DNA of 64,000 nt from G963669295 sp963669295 (lineage in GTDB: Bacteria > Bacteroidota > Bacteroidia > Flavobacteriales_D > CALLUQ01): NCBI GenBank assembly GCA_963669295.1, contig OY769938.1, forward strand, positions 3,162,001 through 3,226,000, in the 5' to 3' direction. Below, one piece after another: positions 34,920 through 44,109 of this stretch; within the stretch, counting starts at the first letter, position 1; each line of letters starts with the position of its first letter. The notes under the pieces were generated by a model. That model did no database searches. It had not been told where the DNA came from and saw nothing but the letters and a program-made list of their open reading frames with translations. The position numbers were made by a program, and so were the translations under genes.

Positions 34920-35222
34920 ATGCAAGTTAAAGTTCAATCAATCCACTTCGATGCAGACAAAAAATTAGTAGACTTTATTCAAACCAAAGTCAATAAACTC
35001 GACTTGTTTTTTGATCATATCATTGATGGGGAAGTATACCTAAGGTTGGATAAAAGCCAGAAAATGGAAAATAAGGTTGCTGAGATAAAACTTTCCATAC
35101 CCGGAAAAGAGCTTTTTGCTAAAAAGCAATGCAAATCTTTTGAAGAAGCCACCGATAGCGCTGTGGAAGCATTGCGAAAACAAGTGAAAAGATATAAGGG
35201 TAAAATGAAAAGTGTACAATAA
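34920..35222 (+). CDS. hpf: Ribosome hibernation-promoting factor (HPF/RaiA family)
   Basis: 100 residues, short-form HPF. Starts MQVKVQSIHFDADKKLVDFI and follows the beta-alpha-beta-beta-beta-alpha fold; basic C-terminal helix (RKQVKRYKGKMKS). It binds the 30S decoding centre and blocks or stores ribosomes in starvation. It sits between the Xer gene and the tRNA-tuf cluster. Its SD is discussed separately. An in-frame ATG is not available further upstream; ATG 34906 is in another frame. Confidence 0.92.
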   Translation: MQVKVQSIHFDADKKLVDFIQTKVNKLDLFFDHIIDGEVYLRLDKSQKMENKVAEIKLSIPGKELFAKKQCKSFEEATDSAVEALRKQVKRYKGKMKSVQ

Positions 35223-35298
35223 AAACCGATGTCAATTTACTTTCATCATCAACAAACTTTAATCGTTGAAATAGCTTAGAAAAAAAGAGAAATATTTT

Positions 35299-35328
35299 TT
35301 GCATAAACTTAAATGTTTTATACATTTG
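35299..35328 (+). promoter_or_regulatory. Promoter of the tRNA-tuf-secE-nusG-rpl-rpo operon
   Basis: TTG 35299-35301, 19 bp, TACATTTG 35321-35328, full match. It lies 78 bp before the first tRNA. A second, weaker -7 box (TAGTTTTG, 35761-35768) sits between the last tRNA and tuf. Confidence 0.78.
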
Positions 35329-35405
35329 CAGACCTTTTTGAGAGAAGGTCTGCTTTTGTTTTATATAAAGGCAGTTAAAATCGTTCTGAAAGTATTGAAA
35401 ACACT

Positions 35406-35479
35406 GCCGGTGTAGCTCAGTTGGCTAGAGCAGCTGATTTGTAATCAGCAGGTCGGGGGTTCGAGCCCCTCCACCGGCT
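35406..35479 (+). tRNA. tRNA-Thr (anticodon TGT)
   Basis: 74 nt; acceptor GCCGGTG/CACCGGC, anticodon arm CTGAT-TTTGTAA-ATCAG, T arm GGGGG-TTCGAGC-CCCTC region. 3' CCA not encoded. Confidence 0.96.
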
Positions 35480-35496
35480 CAAAGTGTAAATTATTT

Positions 35497-35578
35497 GGGG
35501 AGATACTCAAGCGGTCAACGAGGACAGACTGTAAATCTGTTGCCATAGGCTTCGTAGGTTCGAATCCTGCTCTCCCCA
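35497..35578 (+). tRNA. tRNA-Tyr (anticodon GTA)
   Basis: 82 nt, class II with a long variable arm; acceptor GGGGAGA/TCTCCCC; anticodon loop CTGTAAA. Confidence 0.96.
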
Positions 35579-35595
35579 CATGTTAAAAGGAATAG

Positions 35596-35668
35596 GCGGG
35601 AGTAGCTCAGTTGGTAGAGCATCAGCCTTCCAAGCTGAGGGTCGCGGGTTCGAGTCTCGTCTCCCGCT
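35596..35668 (+). tRNA. tRNA-Gly (anticodon TCC)
   Basis: 73 nt; acceptor GCGGGAG/CTCCCGC; anticodon stem TCAGC/GCTGA around loop CTTCCAA. Confidence 0.95.
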
Positions 35669-35687
35669 CTTATTTACCTTTGAGAAA

Positions 35688-35759
<72 letters not shown>

Positions 35760-35825
35760 CTAGTTTTGAAAAGAACTTTAAGTAATAAAATAAATAAGTA
35801 AACTATAACTAAACAATAAGGAATC

Positions 35826-37013
35826 ATGGCTAAAGAAACTTTCGATCGTTCCAAGCCACACGTAAACATTGGAACTATCGGTCACGTAGACCACGGTAAA
35901 ACTACTTTAACTGCTGCCATTACCACCGTTTTAGCTAATGCTGGTACAGCAGAGAAGATGGAATTTGATGCAATTGATAATGCTCCTGAAGAAAAAGAGC
36001 GTGGTATCACCATCAACACTTCACACGTTGAGTACGAAACATCAAATCGTCACTATGCACACGTTGACTGTCCTGGTCACGCTGACTATGTAAAGAACAT
36101 GGTTACTGGTGCTGCACAAATGGACGGCGCCATTTTGGTAGTTGCTTCTACCGATGGTCCTATGCCACAAACTCGTGAGCACATCCTTTTAGGTCGTCAG
36201 GTTGGTGTACCTAGAATGGTTGTTTTCATGAACAAAGTTGATATGGTTGATGATGAAGAGTTGTTGGAATTGGTTGAGATGGAAATCAGAGAGCTATTAA
36301 GCTTTTACGATTATGATGGCGACAACACTCCTATCGTAGCTGGTTCTGCTTTAGGTGCTTTGAATGGTGAAGACAAGTGGGTTGCTACTGTAACTGAATT
36401 GATGGATGCAGTAGATAACTGGATTGAAATTCCACCTAGAGATGTTGAAAAAGATTTCTTGATGTCTGTAGAAGATGTATTCTCGATTACTGGTCGTGGT
36501 ACTGTTGCTACTGGTCGTATCGAAACTGGTGTTGTAAACACTGGCGATGCTGTTGACATCCTTGGAATGCAAGAAGAGAAATTGACTTCTACTGTTACTG
36601 GTGTTGAAATGTTCCGTAAGATTTTGGATCGTGGAGAAGCTGGTGATAACGTAGGTCTTTTGTTAAGAGGTATTGAAAAAACCGATATCAAAAGAGGAAT
36701 GGTAATTGCCAAGCCTGGTTCTATTACTCCTCACACTAAATTCAAAGCTGAAATTTACGTGTTGAAGAAAGAAGAAGGTGGACGTCACACTCCATTCCAC
36801 AACAAATACCGTCCTCAATTCTACTTCAGAACTACTGATGTAACTGGAGAAATTATTTTGGAACAAGGAAGAGAGATGGTAATGCCTGGTGATAACGTAA
36901 CCATCGAAGTACACTTGATTGTACCAGTAGCGATGGATCAAGGATTGCGTTTTGCAATTCGTGAAGGTGGCCGTACCGTAGGTGCAGGTCAGGTTACTCA
37001 GATCATCGAGTAA
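35826..37013 (+). CDS. tuf: Elongation factor Tu
   Basis: 395 residues. GTPase motifs GHVDHGKTTL (P-loop), DCPGHADY (G3) and NKVDMVD (G4) are intact; domains 2 and 3 follow. Delivers aminoacyl-tRNA to the ribosome. It lies directly after the tRNA-Thr(GGT) gene and before tRNA-Trp, so it is likely cut out of a mixed tRNA/mRNA transcript. Third positions favour T, unlike the mixed usage of its neighbours outside the cluster, as expected for very high expression. Confidence 0.98.
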   Translation: MAKETFDRSKPHVNIGTIGHVDHGKTTLTAAITTVLANAGTAEKMEFDAIDNAPEEKERGITINTSHVEYETSNRHYAHVDCPGHADYVKNMVTGAAQMDGAILVVASTDGPMPQTREHILLGRQVGVPRMVVFMNKVDMVDDEELLELVEMEIRELLSFYDYDGDNTPIVAGSALGALNGEDKWVATVTELMDAVDNWIEIPPRDVEKDFLMSVEDVFSITGRGTVATGRIETGVVNTGDAVDILGMQEEKLTSTVTGVEMFRKILDRGEAGDNVGLLLRGIEKTDIKRGMVIAKPGSITPHTKFKAEIYVLKKEEGGRHTPFHNKYRPQFYFRTTDVTGEIILEQGREMVMPGDNVTIEVHLIVPVAMDQGLRFAIREGGRTVGAGQVTQIIE

Positions 37014-37041
37014 GGCTCGTTCTTTAAAATAAAAGTGATAA

Positions 37042-37073
37042 GGTAAGGGTTTCTGGGAACAGAAACCTTTACC
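37042..37073 (+). other. Hairpin between tuf and tRNA-Trp
   Basis: A 14-bp uninterrupted stem (one G-T pair) from GGTAAGGGTTTCTG (37042-37055) and its complement (37060-37073) closed by a GGAA tetraloop. No T-run follows, so RNA processing or stability of the tuf 3' end is more likely than termination. Confidence 0.8.
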
Positions 37074-37086
37074 TGTCATATAATAT

Positions 37087-37159
37087 ACGGGTGTAGCTCA
37101 ATTGGTAGAGTAGCGGTCTCCAAAACCGTTGGCTGGGAGTTCGAGTCTCTCCACCCGTG
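37087..37159 (+). tRNA. tRNA-Trp (anticodon CCA)
   Basis: 73 nt; acceptor ACGGGTG/CACCCGT; anticodon loop CTCCAAA. It ends 15 bp before the secE start; a GTG at 37157 inside the tRNA is in frame with secE but is not taken as the start. Confidence 0.95.
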
Positions 37160-37174
37160 CTAAAAAAAGATAAA

Positions 37175-37393
37175 GTGGCAAATATCGTAACATACATTGA
37201 AGAGACTGTTCATGAGTTGGTACACAAGGTTTCTTGGCCAACATGGGGTGAATTGCAAAGCAGTTCAGTAGTTGTTTTGGTGGCATCAGTCATCATTGCA
37301 TTATCCATCTTCCTCATGGATTTCTTTTTTGGCATCAACAGTGATTCATGGTGGAAAGGAGTATTAGGATATTTCTATAGCTTCTTCGAATAG
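37175..37393 (+). CDS. secE: Preprotein translocase subunit SecE
   Basis: 72 residues from GTG 37175. Cytoplasmic amphipathic part (TYIEETVHELVHKVSWPTWGEL), then one membrane helix (VVLVASVIIALSIFLMDFFF). SecE clamps SecY in the translocon. The other in-frame GTG (37157) would overlap tRNA-Trp and is rejected. Followed 27 bp later by nusG. Confidence 0.93.
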   Translation: MANIVTYIEETVHELVHKVSWPTWGELQSSSVVVLVASVIIALSIFLMDFFFGINSDSWWKGVLGYFYSFFE

Positions 37394-37420
37394 TTTCAAT
37401 TTTAGGAAAAGACTTATACA

Positions 37421-37975
37421 ATGAGCCAGGATATAGTTAGGAAGTGGTACGTAGTTCGTGCGGTAAGTGGTAAGGAAAAAAAGGTGAAAGAATACATCGA
37501 GCATGAAATTAGCCATCTCGGTCTTTCAGATTATGTTTCCCAGGTGCTGATCCCTACCGAAAAAGTATACCAAATCAGAAACGGAAAAAAAGTAAGTAAG
37601 GAAAGAAACTTTTATCCGGGGTATGTTTTGATTGAAGCCTGCTTAGTAGGTGAAGTACCACACGTTATCAAAAACATTACAAATGTAATAGGCTTCCTTG
37701 GTGCTAAAAAAGGAGGTGAGCCACTTCCTTTAAGAACAAATGAAGTAAACAGAATATTAGGAAAAGTAGACGAACTTGCTGAAAGTGATGAGGAGTTGAA
37801 CATTCCATTTGTTGTTGGTGAGTCGGTGAAAGTAATCGATGGCCCATTCAATAACTTCAATGGAATCATTGAAGAAATCAATGAAGAGAAGAAAAAGCTG
37901 AAAGTAATGGTGAAAATTTTCGGAAGAAAAACGCCATTGGAACTAAGCTATATGCAAGTAGAAAAAGAAAGTTAA
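37421..37975 (+). CDS. nusG: Transcription termination/antitermination factor NusG
   Basis: 184 residues. NGN domain at the N-terminus (KWYVVRAVSGKEKKVKEYIE) and a KOW domain at the C-terminus (VIDGPFNNFNGIIEEINEEK). Binds RNA polymerase clamp and couples to ribosome or Rho. Standard position between secE and rplK. Confidence 0.97.
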   Translation: MSQDIVRKWYVVRAVSGKEKKVKEYIEHEISHLGLSDYVSQVLIPTEKVYQIRNGKKVSKERNFYPGYVLIEACLVGEVPHVIKNITNVIGFLGAKKGGEPLPLRTNEVNRILGKVDELAESDEELNIPFVVGESVKVIDGPFNNFNGIIEEINEEKKKLKVMVKIFGRKTPLELSYMQVEKES

Positions 37976-38051
37976 GCAAACATTAAGTAGGTACACCTTG
38001 TTTTACAAGCTTCCCTTTGTGTAACCGCTTAATACTATAAACACAAACAAA

Positions 38052-38489
38052 ATGGCAAAAGAAGTAGCTGGATTAATCAAGTTGCAGATTAGAGGTGGCG
38101 GAGCTAATCCTTCACCCCCGGTGGGCCCTGCATTGGGTGCTAAGGGTGTGAATATTATGGACTTCTGCAAGCAATTTAATGCAAGAACTCAGGATAGAGC
38201 AGGAAAAGTATTGCCCGTTGTAATTACAGTTTTTGGCGACAAATCATTTGAATTTGTTATCAAAACTCCTCCAGCGGCAGTACAATTGAAAGAGGCGGCA
38301 AAACTTAAATCAGGATCCGCTGAATCCAACCGTTTGAAAGTTGGTTCAGTAACCTGGGATCAGGTGAAAGTGATAGCCGAAGATAAAATGCCTGATTTAA
38401 ATTGCTTCACTGTAGAATCTGCAATGAAAATGGTAGCCGGAACGGCTAGAAGTATGGGTATAAACGTAAAGGGGAAAGCTCCCTTCTAA
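38052..38489 (+). CDS. rplK: 50S ribosomal protein uL11
   Basis: 145 residues. Conserved N-terminal GLIKLQIRGGGANPSPPVGP and the rRNA-binding C-terminal domain ending VKGKAPF. Forms the GTPase-associated centre stalk base. A short hairpin-like CTTGT/ACAAG lies upstream but no clear L11/L1 leader was identified. Confidence 0.98.
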   Translation: MAKEVAGLIKLQIRGGGANPSPPVGPALGAKGVNIMDFCKQFNARTQDRAGKVLPVVITVFGDKSFEFVIKTPPAAVQLKEAAKLKSGSAESNRLKVGSVTWDQVKVIAEDKMPDLNCFTVESAMKMVAGTARSMGINVKGKAPF

Positions 38490-38501
38490 ATGATTCTAGC
38501 A

Positions 38502-39197
38502 ATGGCAAAATTGACTAAAAAGAAAAAAGAAGCGCTTTCCAAATACGACCGGGATAAAGCTTACTCTTTAACCGAAGCCGCTCAAATTTTGAAGGAAATT
38601 TCAACTTCTAACTTTGATGCATCGGTTGATCTAAGCGTTAATCTTGGGGTAGACCCACGGAAAGCTAACCAAATGGTTAGAGGTACTGTATCTCTCCCGC
38701 ATGGTATTGGTAAAGATGTGAATGTTTTGGTGCTTTGTACTCCCGATAAGGAGGCCGAAGCAAAAGAAGCAGGCGCAGACCATGTTGGACTGGATGAGTA
38801 CGTCGAGAAAATTAAAGGTGGTTGGACCGATGTTGATGTCATCATTACCATGCCTTCTGTAATGGGTAAAGTTGGTGCTTTAGGACGTATTTTAGGCCCT
38901 AGAGGATTAATGCCTAACCCGAAAACAGGTACGGTAACTATGGACATTGGCAAAGCGGTGAAGGAAGTGAAGGCCGGTAAAATCGACTTTAAAGTGGATA
39001 AATACGGAATCATTCACACCTCAGTAGGAAAAGCATCATTCGAAAGCGATAAAATTGCAGACAATGCAAATGAATTGCTTCAAACGTTGCTAAAACTGAA
39101 GCCTTCCTCGGCAAAAGGAGCTTACATTAAAAGCATCCACATGTCGAGCACGATGAGTCCAAGCATTAAAGTAGAACCAAAGTCAGTATCGGCATAG
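38502..39197 (+). CDS. rplA: 50S ribosomal protein uL1
   Basis: 231 residues from ATG 38502, where the conserved MAKLTKKKKEAL begins. An in-frame ATG at 38490, touching the rplK stop, would add four residues and cannot be excluded. Motifs: VSLPHGIGKDV, GRILGPRGLMPNPKTGTV. Binds the L1 stalk of 23S rRNA and often represses its own operon. Confidence 0.97.
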   Translation: MAKLTKKKKEALSKYDRDKAYSLTEAAQILKEISTSNFDASVDLSVNLGVDPRKANQMVRGTVSLPHGIGKDVNVLVLCTPDKEAEAKEAGADHVGLDEYVEKIKGGWTDVDVIITMPSVMGKVGALGRILGPRGLMPNPKTGTVTMDIGKAVKEVKAGKIDFKVDKYGIIHTSVGKASFESDKIADNANELLQTLLKLKPSSAKGAYIKSIHMSSTMSPSIKVEPKSVSA

Positions 39198-39223
39198 TCT
39201 GACGGATTAAATTCCTGAATAAT

Positions 39224-39745
39224 ATGAACAAGGAAGAAAAAAATAATGCGATCAATGCGTTGGCTGAACAATTGAGCGACGCAAATGTCTTTTACCTTGC
39301 CGATACTTCAGAGCTTACGGTAGAAAATACCAATACGCTCAGAAGAAATTGCTTCAAAAGCGAAGTGTCTTTAGCAGTAGTTAAAAACACCTTGCTTAAA
39401 AAAGCAATGGAGAAAGTAGAAGGAAAAGATTTCTCTGAATTCTACGATCTTTTAAAAGGTCCTACTTCAATTATGTTCTCAGAAGCGGGCAATGCTCCTG
39501 CTAAAGTGATTAAAAACTTTAGAAAGAAGCACGATAAGCCTGTTCTTAAAGGAGCATATGTAGAAGAAATGGCCTACATCGGTGACGATCAAATAGACGC
39601 ACTCGTTGCAATCAAATCGAAAGATGAACTGCTTGCAGAAATTGTTGCCTTGCTTCAATCTCCTGCGAAGAATGTTGTTTCAGCATTACAGTCAGGTGGT
39701 AGCACAATCTCTGGTTTAGTAAAAGCACTTTCGGAAAGAGAGTAA
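39224..39745 (+). CDS. rplJ: 50S ribosomal protein uL10
   Basis: 173 residues; anchors L7/L12 dimers to the ribosome stalk. N-terminal RNA-binding part (AEQLSDANVFYLADTSELT) and C-terminal helix for L12. Only 26 bp separate it from rplA, so any L10 leader would be short. Confidence 0.97.
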   Translation: MNKEEKNNAINALAEQLSDANVFYLADTSELTVENTNTLRRNCFKSEVSLAVVKNTLLKKAMEKVEGKDFSEFYDLLKGPTSIMFSEAGNAPAKVIKNFRKKHDKPVLKGAYVEEMAYIGDDQIDALVAIKSKDELLAEIVALLQSPAKNVVSALQSGGSTISGLVKALSERE

Positions 39746-39796
39746 CAAACAAATAACTTAAAATCAAGTAACGAACTTTTTCAAAAACAAATAAAA

Positions 39797-40177
39797 ATGG
39801 CAGATTTAAAAACGTTAGCAGAAGAGCTAGTAAACCTTTCAGTTAAGGATGTAAACGAACTAGCTGCAATTCTAAAAGATGAATACGGTATCGAGCCTGC
39901 TGCAGCTGCAGTAGCTGTTGCTGGTCCTGCTGCTGGTGGCGGTGGAGAAGCTGGTGGCGATGAGCAAACCGAATTCGACGTAATTCTTAAAGCAGCCGGA
40001 GGATCTAAATTAGCTGTTGTGAAGCTAGTGAAAGAATTGACCGGTTTGGGACTTAAAGAAGCTAAAGAATTGGTAGATGGAGCTCCAAAACCATTGAAAG
40101 AAGGCATTGCTAAAGATGAAGCAGAAGCCCTTAAATCACAATTGGAAGAAGCAGGAGCAGAAGTTGAGATTAAATAA
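39797..40177 (+). CDS. rplL: 50S ribosomal protein bL12 (L7/L12)
   Basis: 126 residues: N-terminal dimerisation helix, Ala/Gly hinge (AAAAVAVAGPAAGGGGEAGG), and C-terminal factor-binding domain (KLAVVKLVKELTGLGLKEAK). Recruits translational GTPases. Confidence 0.98.
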   Translation: MADLKTLAEELVNLSVKDVNELAAILKDEYGIEPAAAAVAVAGPAAGGGGEAGGDEQTEFDVILKAAGGSKLAVVKLVKELTGLGLKEAKELVDGAPKPLKEGIAKDEAEALKSQLEEAGAEVEIK

Positions 40178-40199
40178 GGATTATCATTTTAAATGTCAA

Positions 40200-40240
40200 G
40201 GTTTAGGCCATACCGCAAGGTATTGTGCCTAAACCCTTTT
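40200..40240 (+). promoter_or_regulatory. Attenuator-like hairpin between rplL and rpoB
   Basis: GGTTTAGGC (40200-40208) / GCCTAAACC (40227-40235) enclosing an inner stem ATACC/GGTAT with GCAA loop, followed by CTTTT. The T-run is short, so partial termination that lowers rpoBC relative to rplL is plausible, as in E. coli. Confidence 0.7.
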
Positions 40241-40297
40241 GGCATTTTAGTACTTTATTAATTAGTCTTTAGTTTCCACCTTTAATACCCAACGACC

Positions 40298-43200
40298 TTG
40301 GCAACTTCAAATAAATTAGAGCGGAAAGATTTCGCAGAAAGTAAAGCACTATACGATTACCCCGATTTCCTGGAAATTCAGTTGAAATCCTTCATGGAAT
40401 TCTTTCAACTAGAAACAACCCCTGAAAACAGGAAACAAGAGGGACTCTACAAAGTATTCAGTGAGAATTTTCCTATTACCGATACAAGAAACCAATTTGT
40501 ATTGGAATTTTTGGACTATTTCATTGATCCCCCACGATACACCATCGAAGAATGCATTGAAAGAGGATTGACCTACAGTGTGCCTTTAAAAGCAAAATTA
40601 AAACTGTATTGTACCGATCCTGAGCACGAAGACTTCGAAACCATCGTGCAAGACGTGTACCTGGGAACCATTCCTTACATGACGCCAAAAGGATCATTTG
40701 TGATCAATGGCGCTGAAAGGGTGATTGTTTCTCAATTGCACCGTTCTCCTGGTGTATTCTTTGGACAAAGCAGACACGCCAACGGAACCAAATTGTACTC
40801 GGCTAGAGTAATTCCTTTTAAAGGTTCCTGGATCGAATTTGCTACCGACATCAACTCGGTAATGTATGCCTACATCGATCGTAAGAAGAAGTTACCTGTA
40901 ACTACCTTGTTGCGTGCAATAGGGTTTGAAGGAGACAAAGACATTCTTGAAATATTCAATCTGGCTGATGAAGTAAAAGTTTCGAAAAGCGGATTGAAAA
41001 AAGTGTTGGGTAGAAAACTAGCTGCCAGGGTATTGAAATCTTGGATTGAAGATTTCGTAGATGAAGATACTGGTGAAGTGGTTTCTATCGAACGTAATGA
41101 AGTGATCATTGATCGTGAAACAATTCTTGAAGAAGAACACATGGAAGCGATCATTGAATCAGGTGCCAAAACCATCATTCTTCACCGTGAAGATTTGAAC
41201 ACCGCTGATTTCACGATCATTTACAATACCTTACAAAAAGATACCTCCAACTCAGAAAAAGAAGCGATTGAGCACATCTATCGCCAGTTGAGAAATGCCG
41301 AACCACCCGACATGGAAACGGCTCGTGGAGTCATTGATAAACTGTTCTTCTCAGAAACCCGTTACGACCTGGGTGAGGTAGGACGTTATCGATTGAACAA
41401 AAAATTGGGATTGGATGTTACAGAAGATACCAAAACCCTTACTAAGGGCGACATTATCCTAATCATCAAATACTTGATTGAGTTGATCAACTCGAAAGCT
41501 GATGTGGATGATATTGATCACTTAAGTAACAGAAGGGTAAGAACAGTTGGAGAGCAATTGTATAGCCAATTTGGCGTAGGTTTAGCAAGGATGGCAAGAA
41601 CCATTCGCGAGCGAATGAACGTACGTGATAATGAGGTGTTTACTCCAACCGATTTGATCAATGCCAAGACCTTGTCATCAGTGATCAACTCGTTCTTTGG
41701 TACCAACCAACTTTCTCAGTTCATGGATCAAACCAATCCGTTGGCTGAAATTACGCACAAACGAAGAATGTCTGCCTTAGGGCCTGGAGGTCTTTCTCGT
41801 GAAAGAGCAGGGTTTGAGGTGCGTGACGTTCACTACACACACTATGGTCGTTTATGTACCATTGAAACACCAGAAGGACCAAACATTGGTTTGATTTCTT
41901 CACTGTGTGTATACGCAAAAGTAAATCGCTTAGGCTTTATCGAAACACCATACCGTAAGGTAGAAGTAGGGAAAGTAGACCTGAAAAGCGAAGTAATTTA
42001 CCTCAGTGCAGAAGAAGAAGATAACATGGTAATTGCGCAAGCAAATGCTTCTATCGACGAAAAAGGTAAATTCCAAACAGATAAAGTAAAAGCTCGTTTT
42101 GAGGGCGACTTCCCGGTAGTAGACCCGGAAGAGTTGAACCTGATGGACGTTGCGCCAAACCAGATTGCATCAATCGCAGCATCACTTATTCCATTCCTGG
42201 AGCATGATGATGCCAACCGTGCCTTGATGGGATCAAACATGCAGCGTCAGGCAGTGCCATTGTTGAGACCTGAATCTCCTATTGTAGGAACAGGTTTAGA
42301 AGGCCGCGTAGCCAGAGACTCGCGTGTATTGATCAACGCTGAGAAAGATGGTGTAGTAGAATACGTAGATGCCAACGAGATTGTAATCAAGTACAAGCAA
42401 TCGGATAGCGATAAAATAGTTGACTTCCAGGGTGATATTAAAACATATCGCTTAATAAAATTCCAAAAAACCAACCAGGGTACTTCCATCAACTTGAAGC
42501 CTATCGTTAAGAAAGGTGAAAAAGTATCGAAAGGCCAGGTGCTTTGTGAAGGATATGCTACACAAGATGGTGAATTGGCATTGGGAAGAAACTTGAAAGT
42601 GGCATTTATGCCCTGGAAAGGATACAACTTTGAGGATGCGATTGTAATCTCTGAGAAAGTGGTGAAAGACGACATCTTTACCTCTATTCATATCGACGAA
42701 TATTCACTGGAAGTACGTGACACCAAGCGTGGCCTGGAAGAGCTTACTCCCGACATCCCGAATGTAAGTGAAGAAGCGACCAAAGATTTGGATGAGAATG
42801 GGTTGATTCGTGTTGGTGCTGAAGTAAAAGAAGGTGATATCCTTATCGGTAAAATTACTCCTAAAGGAGAAACCGATCCTTCTCCAGAAGAGAAGTTATT
42901 GAGAGCAATCTTCGGTGATAAAGCCGGTGATGTAAAAGATGCTTCGTTGAAAGTGCCCCCATCAGTAAGCGGTGTGGTCATTAACAAGAAGTTATTCTCA
43001 AGAGCTTTTAAAGACAGAAAGTCGAAAGCACAGGATAAGCCATTGCTAGAAAAAATCGAAAAAGATTACGAAGGCGAATTGGCTGCATTGAAAGATGTAT
43101 TGGTAACTAAATTGTTACAACTGGTAGAAGGTAAAACTTGCCAGGGAGTTACCACGCACTTTAAAGAAGAAGTCATTAAAAAAGGAGTGAAATTCAGTAA

Positions 43201-44107
43201 GAAGGTGTTGCAAAACATCGACTTTGCTGACATCAATCCTTCTAAATGGACTACCGATAAAGGCATCAATGAATTGATTGAGCGTTTGTTGCACAACTAC
43301 AACATTAAGCTCAACGATATTGTTGGCGCATACAAGCGACAAAAATTCCAGGTATCTGTAGGAGATGAATTGCCTGCTGGTATTGTACAATTAGCAAAAG
43401 TTTACATCGCTAAGAAGCGTAAGCTTAAAGTAGGTGATAAAATGGCAGGACGTCACGGTAACAAAGGTATTGTTGCACGTATCGTTCGTCAGGAAGACAT
43501 GCCATTCCTTGAAGATGGAACACCAGTTGACATTGTACTGAATCCATTGGGTGTACCTTCAAGGATGAACCTTGGCCAGATTTACGAAACAGTATTGGGT
43601 TGGGCAGGATTAGAGCTTGGACTTAAATTCTCGACCCCAATTTTCGATGGTGCTTCGTTGGCAGACATTGATAGATACACAGCTGAAGCAGGTGTGCCAA
43701 ACTATGGTAAAACCTACTTGTTTGATGGTGGAACCGGAGAGCGTTTTGACCAGCCAGCTACCGTAGGTGTGATCTACATGCTGAAACTGGCACACATGGT
43801 AGACGATAAGATGCACGCCCGTTCAATTGGACCATACTCATTAATTACGCAACAGCCACTTGGTGGTAAAGCCCAGTTTGGTGGACAGCGTTTTGGTGAA
43901 ATGGAAGTATGGGCACTGGAGGCATTTGGTGCAGCCAACATCCTACAAGAAATCCTTACCGTGAAGTCGGATGATGTAGTAGGTAGAGCGAAAGCTTACG
44001 AAGCAATCGTTAAAGGTGAAAACCTACCTACACCGGGTATTCCGGAATCGTTCAACGTATTGCTTCATGAATTGAAGGGATTAGGATTGAACATCACATT
44101 AGACTAA
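40298..44107 (+). CDS. rpoB: DNA-directed RNA polymerase subunit beta
   Basis: 1269 residues. The rifampicin-binding region reads FFGTNQLSQFMDQTNPLAE then THKRRMSALGPGG; GRHGNKGIVARIV and LGVPSRMNLGQ belong to the active-site half. Start: the conserved N-terminal text (NKLERKDF, DYPDFLEIQLKSF) needs an origin near 40298, where the codon is TTG; no ATG or GTG is in frame before it, and the next ATG (40394) would remove conserved sequence. Promoter elements are not visible in 40241-40297, so it depends on upstream transcription. Confidence 0.97.
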   Translation: MATSNKLERKDFAESKALYDYPDFLEIQLKSFMEFFQLETTPENRKQEGLYKVFSENFPITDTRNQFVLEFLDYFIDPPRYTIEECIERGLTYSVPLKAKLKLYCTDPEHEDFETIVQDVYLGTIPYMTPKGSFVINGAERVIVSQLHRSPGVFFGQSRHANGTKLYSARVIPFKGSWIEFATDINSVMYAYIDRKKKLPVTTLLRAIGFEGDKDILEIFNLADEVKVSKSGLKKVLGRKLAARVLKSWIEDFVDEDTGEVVSIERNEVIIDRETILEEEHMEAIIESGAKTIILHREDLNTADFTIIYNTLQKDTSNSEKEAIEHIYRQLRNAEPPDMETARGVIDKLFFSETRYDLGEVGRYRLNKKLGLDVTEDTKTLTKGDIILIIKYLIELINSKADVDDIDHLSNRRVRTVGEQLYSQFGVGLARMARTIRERMNVRDNEVFTPTDLINAKTLSSVINSFFGTNQLSQFMDQTNPLAEITHKRRMSALGPGGLSRERAGFEVRDVHYTHYGRLCTIETPEGPNIGLISSLCVYAKVNRLGFIETPYRKVEVGKVDLKSEVIYLSAEEEDNMVIAQANASIDEKGKFQTDKVKARFEGDFPVVDPEELNLMDVAPNQIASIAASLIPFLEHDDANRALMGSNMQRQAVPLLRPESPIVGTGLEGRVARDSRVLINAEKDGVVEYVDANEIVIKYKQSDSDKIVDFQGDIKTYRLIKFQKTNQGTSINLKPIVKKGEKVSKGQVLCEGYATQDGELALGRNLKVAFMPWKGYNFEDAIVISEKVVKDDIFTSIHIDEYSLEVRDTKRGLEELTPDIPNVSEEATKDLDENGLIRVGAEVKEGDILIGKITPKGETDPSPEEKLLRAIFGDKAGDVKDASLKVPPSVSGVVINKKLFSRAFKDRKSKAQDKPLLEKIEKDYEGELAALKDVLVTKLLQLVEGKTCQGVTTHFKEEVIKKGVKFSKKVLQNIDFADINPSKWTTDKGINELIERLLHNYNIKLNDIVGAYKRQKFQVSVGDELPAGIVQLAKVYIAKKRKLKVGDKMAGRHGNKGIVARIVRQEDMPFLEDGTPVDIVLNPLGVPSRMNLGQIYETVLGWAGLELGLKFSTPIFDGASLADIDRYTAEAGVPNYGKTYLFDGGTGERFDQPATVGVIYMLKLAHMVDDKMHARSIGPYSLITQQPLGGKAQFGGQRFGEMEVWALEAFGAANILQEILTVKSDDVVGRAKAYEAIVKGENLPTPGIPESFNVLLHELKGLGLNITLD

Positions 44108-44109
44108 AA

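Noticed and set aside
37157..37174. GTG inside the 3' end of tRNA-Trp as the secE start
   Set aside because: SecE homology starts at the GTG at 37175; the earlier codon would overlap the tRNA.
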